From contig NW_003128381.1 of NCBI RefSeq assembly GCF_000003605.2, forward strand, positions 29,112-47,590: a stretch of 18,479 bases of DNA, written 5' to 3'. The DNA is from Saccoglossus kowalevskii. Its lineage: Eukaryota > Hemichordata > Enteropneusta > Harrimaniidae. The notes below the pieces were generated by a model. It ran no database searches. It was not told where the DNA came from and saw only the letters and a program-made list of their open reading frames with translations. This document shows positions 1-7,584 of this stretch, one piece after another; position 1 is the first letter of the stretch; every line of letters begins with the position of its first letter. Both the position numbers and the translations under genes were made by a program.

Positions 1-53
1 ACATCGCCACAAACATTGAGCTGTACAAACAGGTAGCAAAATATTTGACATGT
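1..53 (-). other. start of the MTO1 3' UTR
   Basis: This is the sequence downstream of the stop codon on the minus strand. It is AT-rich and has no polyadenylation signal in the visible part. The 3' UTR continues outside the window. Confidence 0.6.
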
Positions 54-173
54 TCATGATAAATATTGCATTTTCCTTGAATTTTGTTTCCATAACTTTC
101 TTTTCTTGACTAAATTCAATAGTATCACCAATGCTGCCGGGGTCATGCCTGGAATACGACTTGCTGCTCCGAT
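54..173 (-). CDS. MTO1: MTO1 terminal coding exon k with stop codon
   Basis: This exon encodes [39 protein letters not shown] and a TGA at 56-54. IGAASRI.G.TPAA is the terminal conserved motif of the whole MnmG/MTO1 family, so this is the true C-terminus. The basic tail after LLNLV is lineage-specific, as in animal homologues. The acceptor is atctctcttgcag|ATCGG at 176-174. Only 53 bases of 3' UTR are in the window and no AATAAA signal is visible in them. Confidence 0.95.
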   Translation of the reverse strand: MGAASRIPGMTPAALVILLNLVKKRKLWKQNSRKMQYLS

Positions 174-3100
174 CTGCAAGAGAGATGACCATCAGAATAC
201 ACTTTGGCTTAAATTTTTATAACTGAACTTTCTTGTCGATACTACCATATAGAATACTAATAACTTACTGTGGATGGTCTCACTTGACTTAGCTTCTCTC
301 TGACTTCCTTAGATACATTAATACTAGTAAAAAAAAATCAATTTACTATAATGCAAACTACTAGCAATATTGATGTTCATGACGATACCACCAAGATCAC
401 TTACAAGTTCAATTTTAGTATTTCATCTAAAGTTTGTACGGTATAAGCAATTCAATTCTTTACTCAATATGTACAAAAGCTGCACTGATTGGGACATTTA
501 CCAACTATGAAATACATATGTGAGAATTTCACCATGACTTGTAAATGTTAATGGATTACAATGATGGGGGGATTAGGGATATTCCCCACTAAGTACAATG
601 AATTATTGCAAGTTGTTTTTTATTTTCACATCGGGAAAGGCAATTCTAAATGTGATCAACTCAAGAAAAGCTATGACTTTTTCCATTGTTTCCTCAGGTA
701 CAAAAATGACATAATTAATAAAAATGACATAATTAATAAAAATGACATAATTAATAAAAATGACATAATTAATAAAAATGACATAATTAATAAAAAAAAG
801 CCAAATTTCTGTGAAGCTTTTTTTCTACAATGAAGTGTATAGAGATATGTGTCTCTGTTTTGTTGTTTATTGTTACCCTAACTACTTGAGTTGTGTCTAA
901 TAATTGTATAGAGATATGCGTCTCTGTTTTGTTGTTTATTGTTACCCTAACTACTTGAGTTGTGTCTAATAATTGTATAGAGATATGCGTCTCTGTTTTG
1001 TTGTTTATTGTTACCCTAACTACTTGAGTTGTGTCTAATAATTGTATAGAGATATGCGTCTCTGTTTTGTTGTTTATTGTTACCCTAACTACTTGAGTTG
1101 TGTCTAATAATTGTATAGAGATATGCGTCTCTGTTTTGTTGTTTATTGTTACCCTAACTACTTGAGTTGTGTCTAATAATTGTATATATATTTTATAAGC
1201 AAATGTTAGCACAATACAATATAAACAGCTGTTTGTAGGACCTTGTGTTTTACTGTCAAATCCCATACCTATCATAATCCACATCAGTAGGTAGCATCAA
1301 TTCTTCATCCTGTTTAATTGCTTCTATATCAGAATTTATCTGCCACATTACTGGTGCATAGATACCTATAATTTATGAAATATTTGCAAACATTAGGCTT
1401 ACTGCCATGCATATACAGGATATATAACATCAGATAATCCATCATACTAATCCATTATACTAATCCATCAGATAATCCATCATACTAATCCATCAGATAA
1501 TCCATCATACTAATCCATCAGATAATCCATCATACTAATCCATCAGATAATCCATCATACTAATTCATCAGATAATCCATCATACTAATCCATCAGATAA
1601 TCCATCATACTAATCCATCAGATAATCCATCATACTAATCCATCATACTAATCCATAGTGTAATATCATGAACATAATGCAGGAAGAATATTCATACAGT
1701 CGATAATATGACATGGTACTATAATGAGTACAGTTATTGCTATGTAAGCAGACATCACAGTAAACTGTAGATACTTGCCTTCAATTTTTAGTCTGGTTGC
1801 AATTTCCACATCATGAGCCAGATGTTTAAACTCTGGACAAGCTTGGGATAACTTATAAATAGTTACTTTATCATAGTTCAATATATCAAAAGCACTGTAA
1901 AATTTAATAAGGAATCAATGTTTCAGTAAGACAAACTGAAAGATAGAAAGACACTTGAAAACCAGCTTAAAACCTTACAGGAACTTGTGATATGCCAAGT
2001 TTTTGCTGGGTTCTCTGTAAATTTTGGGAGTTAATAAACTTTCCACCAGAAAAGCATGACTTAATGTTTAGAAGGCACTTGACATGCAATAACAGGTAAT
2101 AAACAAATGTTGACAAAACAGATATATCTACAGAATGGTCTTGCAATATCAAGCTGTATATTCCAGATATCTCTCAGATTATTTAGATTTCAGAGAGGTG
2201 AACTTTGCACCTGATTGAGATGAACTAAATAATACTCAACTACTCAACAGAATTGCTTGAAATAAAAGTATATACCTTCTTTTGTGTTGACCAGCTAAAT
2301 GTATATTCATCGTGTCTTTCCAGAACGATGGTGTTTTCTTCACAGACTTTAGTAGCTCAGTGTCATGTTGTAGTTGTGTTTGTACTGCACTCACTACTTT
2401 ACATCGTTCTTCACTAACACAACCAACATCATAACCTAGCAGTAATAATTTCATATACAGACTCCCAGTTAAATCCTACATTTGACTTCTTGTTGTACTG
2501 TACATATAACAAAACCTGGTTTTGTTCAGATTATTAGGCTACTTATTATAATAGCTACTTTTCCAGTAATTTATTGCAGATATACATTTACTAACCTTTA
2601 TATAGCAATGACAGTATATTTTGTGTCAACAAATCTGTATACAAGTATTAGTCAGCAGTAAAACTTGTCACTTTCAGTCTGCTTTTTTTAAAATGTGATA
2701 AGATAATATGTATAAAATATCACTTTTAGCAGCAGTTTCCAGAGACCATGATGAAAACACATTATCCTTGTTAAATTGTTTGAATATTTCTAGACATCAA
2801 AAAATACCTGCCATATATTGGTGATCTCATATTTTTTATTTATTTTCTCAATTTTTGTAACATGATATATTAAATATGACAATATTTTTACTTTTGTGTA
2901 GCATATGTTCTAAACAGACTGCCGATAGTGATTATAGAGGCAACATACATTCCAGTCAAGTAAGTTAAAAATTGTCAGCCTCTGACTGATATTGACCAAC
3001 TAGATGAATAGATGAGAAAAATTAATTCATCATAATTATGTAAAATAAAAATATCATGTTCCTCAAATAATACAACATGTACTGTATTAATCCTAATGTC

Positions 3101-6100
3101 TCTAATAGAATAATTTGAGTTCCTACAAAGTAATAGTACAGCAACAACAAGTTTTTTTTATAATAATACTACATGTACTGTATTAATCGCAATGGCCCTA
3201 TTAAAATATAGCATGAATTATATAAAAGTTACCAAATAATAGTGCAGTAATATACAAAGAAAATAAATACTAGCCAGAAAGAAGCAGCATCTTTTTTTTC
3301 TACTCATGACATATTACTTTACTACACTTATTTAGGAGATCATATTACTAACATCTGGTTGTCATTACCAGCATTTAAATGTCTTCATTTTGTCTAAAAA
3401 TGTTTTATTTCTGTCAAATTTTACTTCATTTCTTGATAATTGCATTTTCTAGTTCACACAAAAATTTAACTTTTCATAGCAATTGATAATCTTAATATCT
3501 TAAAAAATATACATGAAACAGTTTCCAAAACTGAACTGAGATTTCAAACTGGTTAATACAATATCCAAGTGTGAAAGAAATTGGATAACAACTGCCAGAG
3601 TTATTGAAACCACAAGAAAAAGTTTTGTGACGTAATCAACAACAACAACAAAAAACAACAAGAACAGACATTTTCCCACTGATATAACTTGAACTTTATC
3701 TGAACAAAAATCATGCTGGTCCATCAAACTGGGTATACCACAAATGTGGGTGCTATTTAATGTAAGACTGCCTGGAGCAGAATAGTTTTTTGTACCTTTT
3801 TTAGTGAGTCTCAAATCTGCATTATCCGGTCTTAGATGTAATCTAAATTCAGCTCGACTTGTAAACATTCTGTAGGGTTCTATCACTCCTTGGGTTGTCA
3901 AATCATCAATCAGTACACCGATGTATCCATCTGTCCTTTTCACAATGAATTCATCATTATTCTTTACTCTACATGTAGCATTGATACCGGCCATTATTCC
4001 CTGTAAAACACAACTCTACAGGTAGCATTGATACCGGCCATTATTCCCTGTAAAACACAACTCTACAGGTAGCATTGATATCGGCCATTATTCCCTGTAA
4101 AACACAACTCTACAGGTAGCATTGATACCGGCCATTATTCCCTGTAAAACACAACTGTACAGGTAACATTGATACCGGCCATTATTCCCTGTAAAACACA
4201 ACTCTACAGGTAGCATTGATACCGATCATTATTCCCTGTAAAACACAACTCTACAGGTAGCATTGATACCGGCCATTATTCCCTGTAAAACACAACCCTA
4301 CAGGTACATTGATACCAGCCATTATTCCCTGTAAAACACAAATCTACAGGTAGCATTGATATCGACCATTATTCCCTGTAAAACACAACTCTACAGGTAG
4401 CATTGATACCGGCCATTATTCCCTGTAAAACACAACTCTGCAGGTAGCATTGATACCAGTGTTAATTCCCTGTAAAACACAACTCTACAGGTACATTGAT
4501 ACCGGCCATTATTCCCTGTAAAACACAACTCTACAGGTACATTGATACCGGCCATTATTCCCTGTAAAACACAACTCTACAGATAGCATTGATACCAGTG
4601 TTAATTCCCTGTAAAACACAACCCTCCAGGTAGCATTGATACCAGTGTTAATTCCTTGTAAAACATAACTCTACAGATAGCCAAAGTAATAACAATTTCA
4701 TGATATCCAGTGATGCATACCTCACAGTCACTAAATGGTAACAAATTAAATGCTAATGAAAAACATTAATTGTGCAAATGGGGGAAAAAATCAGTAAGAA
4801 AAAAAACAGAAAAAACAAATAAGTTGCCTACTTATTAATAATTATATTAACTGTGCAAGAGGGAGAAGTTGGTGAAGACCGGTACAATGGTACATTGGAA
4901 GACCAATGGTACAAGCCTAGTCCAGGTTAACAAAGTCTTACCTGTGCAGCTGCTTCCTCATAACCAGTTGTACCATTTATTTGACCAGCAAGATACAATC
5001 CAGTTATAAAGTGTGTCTCAAGACTGGGTTTTAATTGTCTTGGTTCAATGTAATCATACTCTACACCATAACCTATTAATATAGAATACAGTAATGATAA
5101 AATCATGTGCACTGTAACACACATAATAAACAAATAATAATAAAACACATTAAAACCACTGTAATAACATTGTAACAATATTATACAACTATGCACATGT
5201 TACAATGTTAGAGTAATGAACATATTTTAGCACTTATTAAGTCATTGACAATTTTTTTTAATAGCTAATTACACAATGTGAATAGATGAGGATGAGATAG
5301 AATTGCTATAACTTGTAAACCATTTTGAATCCTTATTTTGGGAATTCTTTACAGACAGTGTTTAACAATATTTTAGCCACTGCTCTACTGATGTTAAATG
5401 TTTTCCTTAAAATTATTTTCAACTTGGTGAGGATGTGACATATCCAGTATATGTTTATTTTGTTTGTCTGAATCAAGATTATTGATAACAAACAAGTCAA
5501 CAACATTGACATCACTGCAAATTTCAAACTGGAATGAAGTGCTTCATTTCTGGTCGGTTTTATGCTTTGATTAACACATTGCCTGTTACATATACTATTG
5601 ATAAAGACTATGCATGGAGGCTTTCAACAGGCATTGTGTTAGGAGGTGAGATGAACATATCCTGAAGTATACAAAATCAAAATGCAGACAACCATCTTAT
5701 CTCAAATTACATGATCATAGCATTTGCAGATGTTTCCCATGATGATTTATGCATGAGTAAATTGTGAAACAAAATGTGCCAAGACCAAATCCATGCTTAC
5801 CCTGTAAACAGTTTGAAATGACAATAGGTCATAAGATACCTGGTTTAACTATTTCAGCATTTTCAAGGCCTGTTACTTTTCTAATTAGCTGTAACTGCAA
5901 GTCAACTGGAAGTGTACAAGATAGTCCCTGTGGGTAAATTATATTGGACGTCAAACCTAATATAATGAAAAATTACATTTCACAAAATTATTATGATTAT
6001 AGTAATGATATAAACATATCTAAATTTTTTTTTTGACATACAATTGAAACGATTCAGAAATATGATAAGCAAATCAGTTAATTAATATGCTAATTAATAT

Positions 6101-7474
6101 GCAAGGATTCATCTCATCACATTTGCAGGATGGCAGATGGTTCAAGAATTCATCCAGAAAAATGTTTATTTACCTTCAGGCTCTAACCATACTTGATGTG
6201 GTCTGTTTGTAAACCTCATTACCTTTGACTCAATAGATGGACAATATCTGAAAAAACAAAGGTTTATCATGAAGTAGGTTGTACTATTATTGTTTATAAA
6301 CACGATGGTAGAAAATAAATATACAGAGAAGTGTTTGTTGGTCAAATCTTTTGAATATGAATTATTATTATTGCATATGAATAAAAGTGTGTCGTTTACA
6401 ATCTTCATATGAAAAAAAGTGTGTGGTTTAAAATCGTCACATGAATACAGGTGTGTGGTTTAAAATCTTCACATGAACAAGTGTGTGGTTTACAATCTTC
6501 ACATGAACAAGTGTGTGGTTTACAATTTTCACATGAACACAAGTGTGTGGTTTACAATCTTCACATGAAAAAAAGTGTGTGGTTTAAAATCGTCACATGA
6601 ATACAGGTGTGTGGTTTAAAATCTTCACATGAACAAGTGTGTGGTTTACAATCTTCACATGAACAAGTGTGTGGTTTAAAATCTTCACATGAACACAAGT
6701 GTGTGGTTTACAATCTTCACATGAACACAAGTGTGTGGTTTACAATCTTCACATGAACACAAGTGTGTGGTTTACAATCTTCACATGAACACAACTGTGT
6801 GGTTTACAATCTTCACATGAACACAAGTGTGTGGTTTACAATCGTCACATGAACACAAGTGTGTGGTTTACAATCTTCACATGAACACAAGTGTGTGGTT
6901 TACAATCTTCACATGAACACAAGTGTGTGGTTTACAATCTTTACATGAACACAAGTGTGTGCTTTACAATCTTCACATGAACACAAGTGTGTGGTTTACA
7001 ATCTTCCCATGAACACAAGTGTGTGGTTTACAATCTCCATACGAATAAAAATATAGGGTTTAGTTTGGAAAGACACGGATTGACCTAACAATGTATACAT
7101 ATGGTCAAGACATTGCATGTTGTGTCCTTATCTGAATATGCCAACACTTTTCAATGGTTTTGGGTTTCCAAAATCAGCTGATAGTTGCCATATCTACAAA
7201 AGTACAAACATGCCATTCTTTAGAACATTGTGATAAATTGACATGGTTGATGAGTAAATATAGCCAAAGACAGACGAGAGTGGAGAGCTATAGCTCACGG
7301 CATAAAGAGCAATAAACTAAGCTTTGGTTTACTACAATCACAGATATCTAAGCATACTTGCCTTGGTCCAGATGTTTCTTCCATTACATGTCTATTGAGA
7401 TGCATGTTCTTCAAAACAATTTCATTCACCTCTGGTGTTGTATGAGTTAGATGACATGCAAGTTGATCCTGAGT
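54..7474 (-). CDS. MTO1: MTO1 gene, C-terminal part (11 spliced exons, 5' end outside window)
   Basis: MTO1 is the mitochondrial MnmG/GidA homologue. This FAD-dependent enzyme works with GTPBP3 (MnmE) to modify the wobble uridine 34 of a subset of mitochondrial tRNAs: taurinomethyl in vertebrates, carboxymethylaminomethyl-type in bacteria. The join is 7474(or 7468)-7362, 6247-6174, 5956-5840, 5072-4942, 4000-3796, 2435-2276, 2014-1979, 1894-1779, 1365-1269, 323-269, 173-54. From 7468 this is 1218 nt, exactly 406 codons including TGA, with every junction in phase. Both GidA family signatures are intact: [15 protein letters not shown] (exons a+b) and [24 protein letters not shown] (exons d+e). 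The motif [13 protein letters not shown] follows, and the C-terminal helical MnmE-binding region ends with [14 protein letters not shown]. Eight introns are GT-AG and two are GC-AG. The Rossmann FAD-binding N-terminus, about 290 residues in animal homologues, is not in the window. I see no frameshift or internal stop, so this looks like a functional gene. Confidence 0.95.
269..323 (-). CDS. MTO1: MTO1 exon j
   Basis: This 55-bp exon completes Ser and encodes [18 protein letters not shown]. The family has S.E...KL...RP.T(I/L)G at this point. The acceptor follows a long T-run (tttttttttactag|TATTAATG). The donor is CCACA|GTAAGT at 268, a full consensus. The intron to the last exon is only 95 bp and ends ctctcttgcag. 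Confidence 0.92.
702..791 (+). repeat. 18-bp tandem repeat, 5 perfect copies
   Basis: The unit AAAAATGACATAATTAAT is repeated five times without a mismatch (702, 720, 738, 756, 774). Because 18 is a multiple of three, the plus strand reads (KNDIIN)x5 in one frame. There is no sign that it is translated. It is intronic to MTO1 and recent, given the perfect identity. Confidence 0.97.
836..1180 (+). repeat. 69-bp tandem repeat, 5 nearly identical copies
   Basis: Copies begin at 836, 905, 974, 1043 and 1112. Each starts TGTATAGAGATATGCGTCTC and ends TTGTGTCTAATAAT. The only difference I see is TATGTG in the first copy against TATGCG in the others. The period is 23 codons, so a minus-strand frame stays open across all five copies. 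Each unit contains a single TTACCCTAAC, which resembles one telomere repeat but is not an interstitial telomere array. Confidence 0.97.
1269..1365 (-). CDS. MTO1: MTO1 exon i
   Basis: This 97-bp exon starts with GT (completing Gly) and encodes [31 protein letters not shown] and two bases of a Ser codon. The Y...Q...I...K.DE...LP.D.DY pattern is the conserved C-terminal helix-turn of MnmG/MTO1. The acceptor is aaattatag|GTATCT at 1367-1366. The donor is GATAG|GTATGG at 1268. Reading on past the donor meets TGA three codons into the intron, which supports splicing here. Confidence 0.93.
1366..1778 (-). other. MTO1 intron h-i (GC-AG, 413 bp)
   Basis: It begins GCAAGTATC and ends aaattatag. The GC donor is required by reading frame. 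More than half of the intron is the 25-bp minisatellite at 1428-1655. The remainder is unremarkable. Confidence 0.85.
1428..1655 (+). repeat. 25-bp minisatellite, about 8-9 copies
   Basis: CAGATAATCC recurs at 1431, 1469, 1494, 1519, 1544, 1569, 1594 and 1619, with a 25-bp period. The unit itself is two related halves: ATCCATCATACTA (13 bp) plus a CAGATA-bearing 12-mer. At both ends the 13-bp half is repeated without the other, suggesting how the array grew. One copy has TTCATC in place of TCCATC at about 1565. Confidence 0.95.
1779..1894 (-). CDS. MTO1: MTO1 exon h
   Basis: This 116-bp exon encodes [38 protein letters not shown] and one base of Gly. It matches the C-terminal MnmG-associated domain: the L.Y..V....L segment, then a helix ending in .RLKIE.Y. 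This domain contacts MnmE/GTPBP3. The acceptor is aaattttacag|TGC at 1897-1895. The donor must be GC (GAAG|GCAAGTATC, intron from 1778). Joining to exon i gives Glu-Gly-Ile-Tyr-Ala-Pro in frame, whereas the nearby GT at 1774 shifts the frame. Confidence 0.93.
1979..2014 (-). CDS. MTO1: MTO1 exon g, 36-bp microexon
   Basis: This proposed 12-codon exon has acceptor aaaatttacag|AGAACC at 2016-2015 and a strong donor TTCCT|GTAAGG at 1978. With the flanking exons it reads ...[20 protein letters not shown].... It keeps phase exactly (2-base remainder in, 2-base remainder out) and creates no stop. The family is poorly conserved in length here, so homology gives little help. Animal MTO1 has a loop of about this length between the WKK-type and ALD.L segments. 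Skipping the exon would also preserve frame, joining AG to T as Ser, so it could be alternatively spliced. The support is splice signals and phase only. Confidence 0.6.
2276..2435 (-). CDS. MTO1: MTO1 exon f
   Basis: This 160-bp exon starts with GT (completing Gly) and encodes [52 protein letters not shown] and two bases of the next codon. The G..VG.VS.ER motif follows RLT in the family and begins the C-terminal helical part, where sequence conservation falls. The acceptor is actgctag|GTTATGATG. The donor is AGAAG|GTATAT at 2275. The downstream intron to the proposed microexon is 261 bp and shows no repeat. Confidence 0.88.
2436..3795 (-). other. MTO1 intron e-f (1360 bp), largely featureless
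   Basis: This GT-AG intron (GTACAA...actgctag) is AT-rich. The only structure I see is a diverged direct duplication at about 3066-3260, listed separately. I find no coding exon with family similarity and no transposon ORF in it. Confidence 0.8.
3066..3260 (+). repeat. diverged direct duplication, about 97-bp offset
   Basis: ACATGTACTGTATTAATC occurs at about 3074 and again at about 3171. It is followed in both by an AATG, a CCTA/TCTAAT-like stretch, TAATAGTaCAG / TAATAGTgCAG, and AA-rich DNA. The two copies are clearly related but have many differences and indels. This could be an old tandem duplication or two pieces of a non-autonomous element, and no terminal repeats are evident. Confidence 0.6.
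3796..4000 (-). CDS. MTO1: MTO1 exon e (rest of signature 2 and SRAEFRL region)
   Basis: At 205 bp this is the largest visible exon. It encodes [68 protein letters not shown] and one base of Gly. [35 protein letters not shown] is the best conserved block of the family. The acceptor is gttttacag|GGAATA at 4003-4001, giving phase 0 after AAAQ. The donor is AAAAAAG|GTACAA at 3795. About the first 35 bases of this exon are copied in every unit of the 47-bp minisatellite just upstream. The exon is the likely source, because it encodes conserved family residues. Confidence 0.96.
3966..4682 (-). repeat. 47-bp minisatellite built from the MTO1 exon e splice junction
   Basis: There are fifteen junction-like motifs at 46-47 bp spacing, the lowest at 4001/4000 being the real one. 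Minus-strand units read TAGAGTTGTGTTTTACAG then GGAATAATGGCCGGTATC then AATGCTACCTG. Each one therefore carries the intron end, the AG and about the first 30 bases of exon e. The real exon copy differs (ACATG for ACCTG) and then continues as AAAGAATAATG. Some units are 46 bp (GTACCTG in place of GCTACCTG). Three of the more distal units have AATTAACACTGGTATC, and the most distal has ACAAGG in place of ACAGGG. The array fills most of the intron between exons d and e. Confidence 0.96.
4001..4941 (-). other. MTO1 intron d-e (941 bp) containing the decoy acceptor array
   Basis: The donor is CAG|GTAAGA at 4941 and the last acceptor is at 4003-4001. About 260 bp of unique sequence at the donor end (4683-4941) is followed by 14 extra acceptor-like units. 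That unique part holds a small imperfect hairpin near 4883-4912 (TACATTGG / CCAATGGTA) and A-rich stretches. Confidence 0.85.
4942..5072 (-). CDS. MTO1: MTO1 exon d (GidA signature 2, first half)
   Basis: This 131-bp exon encodes [20 protein letters not shown] and [24 protein letters not shown]. The D-Y..P.QL.PSLET stretch and [16 protein letters not shown] are nearly invariant in MnmG/MTO1. The latter is the first part of GidA signature 2, near the FAD. The acceptor is attaatag|GTTATGG and the donor CACAG|GTAAGA at 4941. The remainder of the signature (GIMAGINA) is on exon e, so this motif depends on the intron whose acceptor has been multiplied. Confidence 0.95.
5073..5839 (-). other. MTO1 intron c-d (767 bp)
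   Basis: This is a GT-AG intron (GTATCT...attaatag). It is AT-rich and contains an inverted repeat at 5573-5640 and a short palindrome at about 5533-5548 (AATGAAG-TG-CTTCATT). I see no tandem array here, which makes it and the 1360-bp intron the only long introns in the window without one. Confidence 0.8.
5573..5640. repeat. inverted repeat, 15-bp arms with 38-bp loop
   Basis: AACACATTGCCTGTT at 5573-5587 pairs with AACAGGCATTGTGTT at 5626-5640, with one mismatch in 15. It could be part of a small MITE or simply a hairpin. No target-site duplication is obvious. Confidence 0.7.
5840..5956 (-). CDS. MTO1: MTO1 exon c
   Basis: This 117-bp exon encodes [39 protein letters not shown] and one base of Gly. 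The YPQGLS.SLP.D.Q pattern is the family segment that follows the WLEPEG motif and forms part of the FAD/substrate domain. The acceptor is attatattag|GTTTGA at 5958-5957. The donor is CCAG|GTATCT at 5839. Phase 1 is kept on both sides. The intron to exon b is only 217 bp and shows nothing notable. Confidence 0.92.
6174..6247 (-). CDS. MTO1: MTO1 exon b (GidA signature 1 with catalytic Cys)
   Basis: This 74-bp exon encodes [20 protein letters not shown] followed by LEPE and one base of Gly. Together with the last codon of exon a it rebuilds the GidA signature 1 (G-P-x-Y-C-P-S-I-E-x-K). The Cys corresponds to the conserved cysteine (Cys277 in E. coli MnmG) implicated in the uridine modification chemistry. 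The acceptor is a good one, ttttttcag|ATATTG at 6250-6248. The donor is GAAG|GTAAAT at 6173. Confidence 0.93.
6248..7361 (-). other. MTO1 intron a-b (GC-AG, 1114 bp)
   Basis: The intron begins GCAAGTATGC and ends ttttttcag. The GC donor is required to read Pro-Arg-Tyr-Cys across the junction. Its centre is the 32-bp minisatellite at 6377-7048. The flanks, 6251-6376 and 7049-7361, show nothing recognisable. Confidence 0.87.
6377..7048 (+). repeat. 32-bp minisatellite, about 21 copies, with length variants
   Basis: The unit starts GTGTGTGGTTTACAATCTTC and ends ACATGAACACAA. Units of 29-32 bp occur because the tail before GTGTG varies (AACAA, AACACAA, AAAAAAA, AATACAG). The copies from about 6697 to 7017 are nearly regular at 32 bp. 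The lower part contains a second-order duplication of several units with an offset of 156 bp (AAATCGTCAC at 6431 and again at 6587). Confidence 0.95.
7362..7474 (-). CDS. MTO1: MTO1 exon a (first visible exon; 5' border uncertain)
   Basis: It encodes [20 protein letters not shown], then [15 protein letters not shown], and the first two bases of an Arg codon. This matches the MnmG segment just before the GPRYCPSIE signature. The THT...EI..N pattern is typical of the family. The 5' border is ambiguous: an ACACAG acceptor puts it at 7474 (adding Thr-Gln) and an ACTCAG acceptor puts it at 7468. Both are phase 0. Homology is convincing only from DQL onward, although the frame stays open to 7570. 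The 3' border at 7362 is fixed by phase: CCAAG joins ATATTGTCC to give Pro-Arg-Tyr-Cys-Pro, so the intron starts with GC (GCAAGTATGC), not GT. The upstream intron contains the giant 22-bp array. Confidence 0.85.
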
Positions 7475-7584
7475 CTGTGTAGATATTGCAGCATGTGATA
7501 AATTGGTGACAATGATGCTGTGACCACAAGATGTATGGCAAGCCTGCAGTAGCCATAATTCACTTACCAATAGATTAAAAAATG

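Larger units (their letters stand above)
324..1268 (-). other. MTO1 intron i-j (945 bp) with two tandem repeats
   Basis: This GT-AG intron holds a 5-copy 69-bp repeat and a 5-copy 18-bp repeat, listed separately. The rest, 324-701, is plain AT-rich sequence with nothing recognisable. The open frames that run through the two repeats exist because both unit lengths are multiples of three. They are not treated as genes. Confidence 0.85.

Noticed and set aside
561-833. 90-residue plus-strand open frame with (KNDIIN)x5 as a gene
   Set aside because: It is antisense to an intron of MTO1, low in complexity, and open because the unit is 18 bp.
838-1180. Interstitial telomere sequence (TTACCCTAAC)
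   Set aside because: There is only one telomere-like hexamer per 69-bp unit, not tandem hexamers.
787-1284. 165-residue open frame with five 23-residue repeats as a gene
   Set aside because: It lies in an intron, overlaps exon i in another frame, and is open only because the repeat length is a multiple of three. It has no recognisable domain.
3966-4682. CRISPR-like or regulatory iteron array
   Set aside because: The unit is fully repeated with no variable spacer, and it matches the MTO1 intron/exon junction, which explains its origin.
54-7474. Bacterial mnmG pseudogene broken by insertions
   Set aside because: Every break has correct GT-AG or GC-AG signals and perfect phase, and the sequence is closest in pattern to animal MTO1.
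7561-7570. Donor of another exon (TTG|GTAAGTG on minus)
   Set aside because: It is a strong 5' splice-site match, but the sequence upstream is the 22-bp array, which has no AG acceptor on this strand and no homology to MTO1. It is probably a cryptic site.
7475-7570. Extension of exon a upstream of DQL (frame open to 7570)
   Set aside because: The residues there do not resemble MnmG/MTO1, and acceptors near DQL exist. It is kept as an uncertain 5' border only.
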